From NCBI RefSeq assembly GCF_000447205.1, contig NZ_AUWY01000122.1, positions 1 through 36,620 of the forward strand: DNA of 36,620 bases. Direction: 5' to 3'. Shown here in pieces: positions 32,102 to 36,620 of this stretch; the first letter of the stretch is position 1; the number at the start of each line of letters is the position of its first letter. Below the pieces are notes generated by a model. That model did no database searches. It was not told where the DNA came from and was given only the letters and a program-made list of their open reading frames with translations. This DNA is from Sphingobium ummariense RL-3 (GTDB taxonomy: Bacteria > Pseudomonadota > Alphaproteobacteria > Sphingomonadales > Sphingomonadaceae). The position numbers were made by a program, and so were the translations under genes.

Positions 32102-33763
32102 TCAGGCGGCCAAGGCGTCGGTGGGTGCGGCGTCTGTGACGGCGGAATCCTTCACCAGCTTGGGCAACGCCTGCACCCGTTCCAGCAGCTTACGGCTTCG
32201 CGTGTCCCGACCCTTTTCGAGCGTCTGGATATGAACGCGGAAGGTCGCCACCGCCGTCGTAACAGCCAGCGCCAACATGCCCTCTGGGTCGACCTCCACT
32301 GACAGGTCGCCCTCAAGCGAGAGCAACGCGGGCAGTGAAGCCAACAGGTCGCTCGACATCACTCGCACCTCGACCTTTCCAGTCGTGTCAGCAAGCAGCG
32401 AAACAATTTGTCCGTCACCATGTTTGATCCCGAACGTGCCGTCAGAAATCGTCACCGTGACCTGCCGCTCCTTGGCCTGCTTTTTCACGAGCACCGCCAG
32501 ATGGTCGGTCTTCAGCTTGGCCAGAGATTCAGCGCCGAGCAAAGCCCTTGCGGCAGGCCTGAAGGCCTTGCTGACCTTGTGCGTCCAGTTCTTGCCGAAT
32601 TCTGTCAACTTGGGGAAAGCCAACTGTCCGTTGAGCGCAGACTTGCTCTTGTGGGCGAACCTCACACGGATGCGGTCGTCATTGCTGACGGACGAGATAC
32701 CGTCCTTGCCGCCATAGCCCGCGCAGAGTGCTGGCTTAGCCAGGCGCCCCAACATCGTATTGCGGGTCTTCTTGTCCATGAAGCGCGGCAGGCGGCTGTT
32801 TGCCTTGGTATCTACGTCACAATTCGGCTCGATAGTCAGGACGCGGGTATCGTCCATGCGGGCGTTCGCTACCGACAAGTTGCTGCCGTCGAGCAGGTAA
32901 ACCGCATAGGCCGCAAGAACCTCGGTTGACGGGTTCAGCTTGTCGTCCGGTGCCAGCGCCCGCTTTGGCTCGCTGCTGCGCTCAATGTCGGGAATGATGG
33001 CTGGCCCGACCGTCATCGCCTGATGCCAGAACAGCGCCGTGGCCGAAGCATCCTCCATGCCCGTCGAACGATACTCGGTCATCTCTGCGACAACCGACGG
33101 GGCGGCATTCGGGCATGGAAGGAAAATGGTGTTCGTGCCGTCAAAATGGGCGACACAGAGCATTGACGCACTGGGGAGGATGCCGGGGATAGTCGCCCCC
33201 TTGACCTTCACGGCGCTGGCGCTCTCAAGCGCGCTGCTAATGATGGTGATTGCCTCAGGCTCCGCGGTCTCCTCTGGCACGGGGCGGACGAGCGCCGCCA
33301 ACTTCGCAGCCATACCGGCCTGCTGCCCGAATTGCCCCAAATAGAGCTTGAGGAAATCGGCGTCCGACATGGCTTCAAAGTCATGCTCGTCCCTGACCCG
33401 GTTCATGTAGTCCACGGACTTCATGAAGGGCGCGACCTTGTTGGTGCGGTCCTTCTTTTCAGCCGCAGTGCCACTGAGCGTGATGTTGATGCCGAGCGCA
33501 AACTGAACGGGGATGTGGAGGGAATTGGTCGAATTGGATGCGTAGCCGCCATCCTCAGCATGACGCTTCACATTTGCGATCCCGTTGGCGGCGAGGAATT
33601 TCCAGACACGAAGCGTGATGAGGCCGCGACGTTCGCGGGCACTCTGCTCGTCGGTGAACAATGCCACCATATCGCGCGCAATCGCTTGCTGGTCAGAAAG
33701 TGCGGCGCTGCTCAGCGCATTAAGCGAGGTGTCGGCGGTGTGGAGATCGAGAGAATTGGTCAC
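32102..33763 (-). CDS. Unknown 553-residue protein, first gene of the DpdA operon
   Basis: The first gene of the operon, starting at GTG 33763 (AAAGGGC upstream). The open frame continues upstream to 34123, but that part overlaps the structured leader and is probably not translated. The sequence begins TNSLDLHTADTSLNALSSAAL. It has a helical N-terminal third (RVWKFLAANGIANVKRHAEDGG, FMKSVDYMNRVRDEHDFEAM), a middle part with ATALFWHQAMTVGPAIIPDIE and ARMDDTRVLTIEPN, and a C-terminal domain with strands such as RQVTVTISDGTFGIKHGD and an Ala-rich end. No known domain is recognised. Its position directly upstream of dpdA makes a role in DNA modification or phage DNA recognition plausible, but this is inference. 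Confidence 0.7.
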   Translation of the reverse strand: MTNSLDLHTADTSLNALSSAALSDQQAIARDMVALFTDEQSARERRGLITLRVWKFLAANGIANVKRHAEDGGYASNSTNSLHIPVQFALGINITLSGTAAEKKDRTNKVAPFMKSVDYMNRVRDEHDFEAMSDADFLKLYLGQFGQQAGMAAKLAALVRPVPEETAEPEAITIISSALESASAVKVKGATIPGILPSASMLCVAHFDGTNTIFLPCPNAAPSVVAEMTEYRSTGMEDASATALFWHQAMTVGPAIIPDIERSSEPKRALAPDDKLNPSTEVLAAYAVYLLDGSNLSVANARMDDTRVLTIEPNCDVDTKANSRLPRFMDKKTRNTMLGRLAKPALCAGYGGKDGISSVSNDDRIRVRFAHKSKSALNGQLAFPKLTEFGKNWTHKVSKAFRPAARALLGAESLAKLKTDHLAVLVKKQAKERQVTVTISDGTFGIKHGDGQIVSLLADTTGKVEVRVMSSDLLASLPALLSLEGDLSVEVDPEGMLALAVTTAVATFRVHIQTLEKGRDTRSRKLLERVQALPKLVKDSAVTDAAPTDALAA

Positions 33764-34120
33764 GGTTTGCCCTTTCGTGGCAAACGCGCAGACGCTGTGG
33801 GGAGATCGCAAGACTGGACATACGGAACCCACCACGCCTGAGCGTTGGTTTTCAGGTTCCGACCGAGGCGGGTTGCCAGCAGGGGCACGCACCGAAGTTA
33901 ACGTGCCAGTCTTGTTGCTCTGGCGGCCCTTCCATTCCACCGCGCGAGTGGAACTTCCGTTTCGTGTCCAGCGTGCTATCGTTGCGCTACTAACGCAGGC
34001 AATCAATCGGGTGATGGCTGAAAGCCCCGGACTGATTACCCCGAAAGCAAGAGCACCTTGATGCTTCTTTAAGGGGACAGGCCCATCCGACAATGACGCT
34101 TGCGGATGATCTCGATGGGC
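33764..34120 (-). ncRNA. Structured 5' leader of the DpdA operon (candidate cis-regulatory RNA)
   Basis: About 360 nt separate the promoter from GTG 33763. On the minus strand a 9-bp stem, CAAGACTGG (33914-33906) with CCAGTCTTG (33817-33809), encloses two further hairpins: GGCACG/CGTGCC (33889-33884 and 33907-33902, sharing two bases with the closing stem) and CGGAACC/GGTTCCG (33861-33855 and 33829-33823). This gives a three-way-junction outline. Additional stems lie upstream (TTCCAC/GTGGAA near 33934-33952). No preQ1 riboswitch consensus was seen. Regulatory function is inferred. Confidence 0.5.
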
Positions 34121-34121
34121 C
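34079..34121 (-). repeat. Inverted repeat in the DpdA-operon promoter-proximal leader
   Basis: GGCCCATC (34079-34086) pairs with GATGGGCC (34114-34121), with an inner ATCCG/CGGAT. It lies just downstream of the predicted -10 box on the minus strand. It could be an operator or the first hairpin of the transcript. Confidence 0.5.
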
Positions 34122-34123
34122 AC

Positions 34124-34151
34124 TGTCTATCGCGCCAGATAGCAATGTCAA
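34124..34151 (-). promoter_or_regulatory. Sigma70-type promoter of the DpdA operon
   Basis: On the minus strand a perfect TTGACA (34151-34146), a 16-bp spacer and TAGACA (34129-34124). The -10 box is only a partial match to TATAAT. Its position upstream of the three minus-strand genes, with a terminator at the far end, supports an independent transcription unit that could be expressed in the lysogen. Confidence 0.55.
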
Positions 34152-34292
34152 CACCTGATTTGATAGTCTCGACATTTTTACAAAAACGATTTTATGCCGC
34201 ACATTCTGCAATCGCCATTAGCACGATCTAAACTCTAGATCCTGTCAGAATCCACAGCCGCCTACCATTAACCGATCCATTCTACACGAATC

Positions 34293-34311
34293 TGATAACT
34301 ATCATTGATAG
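34293..34311. promoter_or_regulatory. Operator-like overlapping dyads before the small-gene operon
   Basis: Two overlapping palindromes, TGATA-AC-TATCA (34293-34304) and CTATCA-T-TGATAG (34299-34311), lie 34-52 nt upstream of ATG 34345 in an AT-rich stretch. They overlap a weak -10-like TGATAA. Such arrangements suit a dimeric repressor controlling early or lysogenic genes. No repressor gene is in the window. Confidence 0.4.
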
Positions 34312-34344
34312 CAGACACACTACCAATTGATTGGAGAGATCGGA

Positions 34345-35031
34345 ATGGACAACCCAACGCTGACCATCAGCCTATTCAAACTGCGAACGAGAAGGGCACT
34401 CGTCAAACATAGCTATACCGCAGCCGTCTATAACGACACGCTCGAAAGCATGGGCCACGCGATAGCCGAGGAGATCAAGCACCAAGCCCAACATGGCGGA
34501 TTCTACTGGTCCTTCGCCCGATACAAACGGAACCATCTTAAGGCCGAGATTCAGGAAATGACGGCGATCATGCTGGAATATCCATATGTCTGCCGTGCCG
34601 CCCTCATGGCTGCGCTCGATGAATGCCGCTACGCCCATTATGTCATCCATGCTCAGGACGAGATTAACACCAAGCGCCCGGAAGAACGCCTCGTAATCGC
34701 ATTCCCCCTCGCAGAGCCGATCACCAGCCCGAGAGACTACACCCGCATCGCCGCCTTGCTCTCTGAGCAGCTTGGCGTCGGCGATCATACGCGCGGTGAC
34801 TTTTCCTCGACCTTTCTATTCGCACCGTTCGTCGGCGTTTGCTCGACTCCCAAGATCGTCCTGAACGACCTCGATCGAGAGTTTCTGGACCCAGTTGCCT
34901 TCATCGAAAAGCATCGCGGCACATGGACAGATGCCCGCGCTCTACAGCTTGGCGCAATCCCTTCTCAGCCAGACCCAACCGCTTTTCACGATAGCGGCCT
35001 GTTCGTTTTCGCGAAAGGCGGTGCCCTATGA
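34345..35031 (+). CDS. Replication/primase-like protein (AEP-like segment), putative
   Basis: A 228-residue protein. The start ATG 34345 follows GGAGAG by 7 nt; an upstream in-frame TTG at 34327 is ignored. The segment ERLVIAFPLAEPITSPRDYTRIAALLSEQLGVGD, ending ...TFLFAPFVG, matches the outline of phage archaeo-eukaryotic primase-like replication proteins ('R.RlvipLs.Pit...Y..ia..la..lG.......s..mylP'). The N-terminal part is unlike known primases, and no C-terminal helicase domain is present, so it may be a short standalone form or a degraded remnant. It opens a small plus-strand operon and overlaps the next gene (ATGA). Confidence 0.5.
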   Translation: MDNPTLTISLFKLRTRRALVKHSYTAAVYNDTLESMGHAIAEEIKHQAQHGGFYWSFARYKRNHLKAEIQEMTAIMLEYPYVCRAALMAALDECRYAHYVIHAQDEINTKRPEERLVIAFPLAEPITSPRDYTRIAALLSEQLGVGDHTRGDFSSTFLFAPFVGVCSTPKIVLNDLDREFLDPVAFIEKHRGTWTDARALQLGAIPSQPDPTAFHDSGLFVFAKGGAL

Positions 35032-35195
35032 TCGAGTTGACCGCCACTCCGATAGAGCCAGAAGCCGCCAAGGCTATGATGCTCAACGACGCTACCGCGC
35101 TTCTGAGCAACGACATTGACTGCCCATTGGCCCGCAAAATAATCGATGCGCTGGCGCTGCTGGACATTGCGATTGAAGCTCACCGGCCGGATTAA
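35028..35195 (+). CDS. Small protein coupled to the primase-like gene
   Basis: A 55-residue protein starting at ATG 35028 within the stop of the previous gene (ATGA). The sequence MIELTATPIEPEAAKAMMLN continues with a helix carrying LARKIIDALALLDIAIEAH. It is acidic, soluble and helical. Overlap-coupled start and steady frame make it a likely gene. No family is recognised. Confidence 0.6.
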   Translation: MIELTATPIEPEAAKAMMLNDATALLSNDIDCPLARKIIDALALLDIAIEAHRPD

Positions 35196-35288
35196 TCTCG
35201 TTTCAGCGGAGATCATTTCGGCACTGCGCTGACATCACCCGTCGGAACCACCTTGCCGAATCGTTCTCTATATGTTCTCATTCGGAGC

Positions 35289-35480
35289 ATGACACAGCCT
35301 GATTCTCTATGGCTCGCTCAGAGCCTCCTAAGCGCGCCCGGATGGGCTAGGGTAGCTTTGACCGCGCCGAACGAGCGCCTGCGCGAGAACGCGGCGCTGG
35401 AATTGGCGCAGAGCATACTTGCTGCGTGGGAGCGACAACCGACCATGCCCGATGCTCGACAAATGACCTTCACACTTTGA
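35289..35480 (+). CDS. DUF6771-like small protein
   Basis: A 63-residue protein. APGWARVALTAPNERLRENA followed by ALELAQSILAAWE and a C-terminal 'DARQMTFTL' fits the DUF6771 outline ('apGWArvGLTapde.lRerAA..LA..I...l......d..QL.LPL'), which I associate with sphingomonad prophages and islands. The start is taken at ATG 35289 on family length; TTG 35253 is an alternative. The ribosome binding site CGGAG is too close for ideal spacing. The next gene begins one base after its stop. Its function is unknown. Confidence 0.7.
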   Translation: MTQPDSLWLAQSLLSAPGWARVALTAPNERLRENAALELAQSILAAWERQPTMPDARQMTFTL

Positions 35481-35481
35481 C

Positions 35482-35775
35482 GTGGGAGCCAACACGACGC
35501 TGAGAAACCTCGGCGACTACGCCCGGCGACAGGCAAATCTCTTCATCATCTGCAAATGTGGCCACTCAGGAGTTCTCGATGCAGAAAAACTCAATCGGTT
35601 CTATCTCATGCGGCGCTGGAACACCGACATGGAAATCGTCGGATCGCATCTGCGCTGCTCGCGCTGTCGGAGCCATCCTGAACGATTTGCTCCCACGCCT
35701 CGCCAACCGGATCGCCCCGATTGGATGAGCAGCGAGGATAAGTGGAAAAGGATCATCCGCAGGCTTAGGGACTGA
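35482..35775 (+). CDS. Small zinc-ribbon protein
   Basis: A 97-residue protein starting at GTG, one base after the previous stop. It has two cysteine pairs, ICKCGHSG (C-x-C) and LRCSRCRSHPERF (C-x2-C), spaced about 35 residues apart, and an LGDYARRQANLFIICKCG opening. This is the outline of small zinc-ribbon proteins found in sphingomonad phages and islands ('l.dya.....l...C..C.....d...l......D..l...+fRCs.CG'). The C-terminus is basic and proline-rich (RFAPTPRQPDRPDW). It probably binds nucleic acid or a protein partner; no specific role is known. Confidence 0.68.
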   Translation: MGANTTLRNLGDYARRQANLFIICKCGHSGVLDAEKLNRFYLMRRWNTDMEIVGSHLRCSRCRSHPERFAPTPRQPDRPDWMSSEDKWKRIIRRLRD

Positions 35776-35820
35776 AATTGGCGTATTGACAACGATTGTT
35801 GCGCTACCGATCTAACCAGC

Positions 35821-36078
35821 ATGACCAGTCCTATCTTCATCCAGCCTGAACAGGCCGCCACCTTCGAAGAGCTTAAAGCGTTGATTGATCGCTTTAATGC
35901 CGACGAGAACCTCTATCAATCGACCAGTGCTATCGCAGCCGCAAAAGCTATGATCGAAAAGGCTCACGACGCGGGGCTGGACTCGACACTTTACCGGCCA
36001 TTGCAAATTACGGTTTCAATTCACGAGACTGAGTTGCAGACGCCCGAACGATATCGTTCTTGGCAGCCGAAGCCGTAA
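35821..36078 (+). CDS. Unknown small protein, last gene of the prophage
   Basis: An 85-residue soluble, helical protein (EQAATFEELKALIDRFNADE; SAIAAAKAMIEKAHDAGLD). A TTGACA at 35786-35791 with a weak -10 (GATCTA at 35809) lies directly before the start, but would make the mRNA leaderless. No ribosome binding site is seen. It is followed 5 nt after its stop by a strong terminator. It overlaps antisense to the fused 3' end of dprA. No family is recognised. Confidence 0.58.
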   Translation: MTSPIFIQPEQAATFEELKALIDRFNADENLYQSTSAIAAAKAMIEKAHDAGLDSTLYRPLQITVSIHETELQTPERYRSWQPKP

Positions 36079-36083
36079 ATGAG

Positions 36084-36108
36084 AAAGCGCAGAAAACTGC
36101 GCTTTTTT
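36084..36108 (+). terminator. Rho-independent terminator at the prophage right end
   Basis: AAAGCGCAG (36084-36092), loop AAAA, CTGCGCTTT (36097-36105) and a T run to 36108. The A run on the other side makes it usable from dprA on the minus strand as well. It insulates the prophage from the host gene. Confidence 0.92.
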
Positions 36109-36115
36109 CGTATGT

Positions 36116-36146
36116 GCAACTGTTGACGCTTGCATCAACTCGTTGC
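36116..36146. other. Candidate right attachment site (attR) in dprA
   Basis: At this point the DprA reading frame changes from conserved host sequence (PLDPRAQGCNEL) to unrelated sequence. The DNA has a dyad typical of tyrosine-recombinase core sites: GTTGA (36122-36126), 8 bp, TCAAC (36135-36139), with outer GCAAC (36116-36120) and GTTGC (36142-36146). The exact crossover cannot be fixed without the left junction, which is outside the window. Confidence 0.55.
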
Positions 36147-36620
36147 AGCCCTGCGCGCGCGGGTCGAGCGGCGATCCGGGCACCGCCATCACCTCGCGCC
36201 CCGCTTCCGCCGCCAGCCGCGCGGTGATGAGCGACCCGGACTTGGGCGCCGCCTCCACCACCACCGTCCCGACGGCGAGCCCCGCGATGATCCGGTTGCG
36301 CGCCGGAAAATGCCTGGCGAGTGGTTGAATACCAGGCGGATGCTCGGTGACCAGCAGGCCCTCGCCCGCGATCCGTTCCTGCAGTTCCGCATTTTCCGGC
36401 GGAAAGGCGATGTCGATCCCGCTGGCGATCACCGCGATGGTCCCGCTGCCGATCGATCCCTGATGCGCCGCGGTGTCGATCCCGCGCGCCAGCCCCGACA
36501 CGACCACCGCGCCGCGCTCGCCCAGGTCCTGCGCCAGCATCCGCGCGAAGCGACAAGCCGCCGCGGAGGCGTTGCGCGCGCCGACCATGGCGACGCAGGC
36601 GCGACCTGCCAGCGTCCCGT

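Larger units (their letters stand above)
36016..36620 (-). pseudogene. dprA: dprA (DNA processing protein A), 3' part replaced by prophage sequence; 5' end outside the window
   Basis: DprA loads RecA on incoming single-stranded DNA in transformation. Visible are the Rossmann-fold (SMF) motifs VGARNAS, VVSGLARGIDTAAHQGS, TIAVIASGID, YPxEN-like FPPENAELQ, NRIIAGLAVGTVVVEA, SGSLITARLAAEAGREV and AVPGSPLDPRAQGCNEL. After this the usual 'LIR.GA.L' helix and the C-terminal winged-helix domain are missing. The frame instead continues about 40 residues into prophage DNA (LMQASTVAHTKKAQ...) and stops at 36016. The gene runs off the window at 36620. Prophage integration therefore truncated dprA, unless the missing 3' part was re-supplied at the junction, which is not seen. 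Confidence 0.85.

Noticed and set aside
33764..34120. A preQ1 or other known riboswitch in the DpdA leader
   Set aside because: Stems exist, but I could not match any known riboswitch consensus; kept only as a candidate new element.
33764..34123. Upstream in-frame extension of the 553-residue protein
   Set aside because: It coincides with a strongly folded leader, has Arg/Ser/Pro-rich composition unlike the protein, and would need a start almost at the promoter.

Overview
The window reads as the right-hand two thirds of a tailed-phage (siphovirus-like) prophage in a sphingomonad-type alphaproteobacterium, ending in host sequence. The host guess rests on high GC, small proteins of types I associate with Sphingomonadales (DUF5818-like, DUF6771-like, a small zinc-ribbon protein), IS1380 and IS1182 elements of the kind common there, and the DprA sequence at the right end. 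No database was searched; family names are recognised from motifs.

Layout. Positions 1-1646 are one IS1380-family copy, which cuts off the start of the prohead protease gene. Next come an HK97-type major capsid gene split by an IS1182-type element (about 3067-4507), head-tail joining genes (6067-7827), tail tube (8365), tail assembly chaperones with a -1 frameshift (9423-10231), a 1226-residue tape measure (10284), tail tip genes (13983-19293) and a very large tail fibre or tailspike gene (19350-24827) split by a second IS1380 copy (21655-23300, 4-bp duplication CTAA). A collagen-like fibre gene, small membrane proteins (probable holin) and accessory genes follow to 29274. Positions 29275-30214 are non-coding and rich in inverted repeats. 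A minus-strand operon (34151 to 30047) carries an unknown 553-residue protein, a TGT-like DNA 7-deazaguanine transglycosylase (DpdA) and an unknown 134-residue protein. It has its own promoter, a structured leader of about 360 nt and a terminator. Small plus-strand genes (34345-36078) end at a strong terminator, and the prophage stops inside dprA.

How it works together. The late genes are not one uninterrupted operon. At least nine gene blocks start with the same short module: an (N)ATAAATA-like octamer, a small stem-loop immediately after or overlapping it, a Shine-Dalgarno sequence, and the start codon. Four probable cargo genes (5176, 7877 minus, 15140 minus with a HEPN motif, 24916) lie at block boundaries just upstream of such modules. 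The DpdA operon predicts 7-deazaguanine modification of phage DNA, with the precursor supplied from outside this window. Three IS insertions in capsid, protease and fibre genes indicate that the prophage can no longer make infectious particles unless the ISs excise precisely. The terminase, portal, integrase and left attachment site are not in the window, and no endolysin was recognised.
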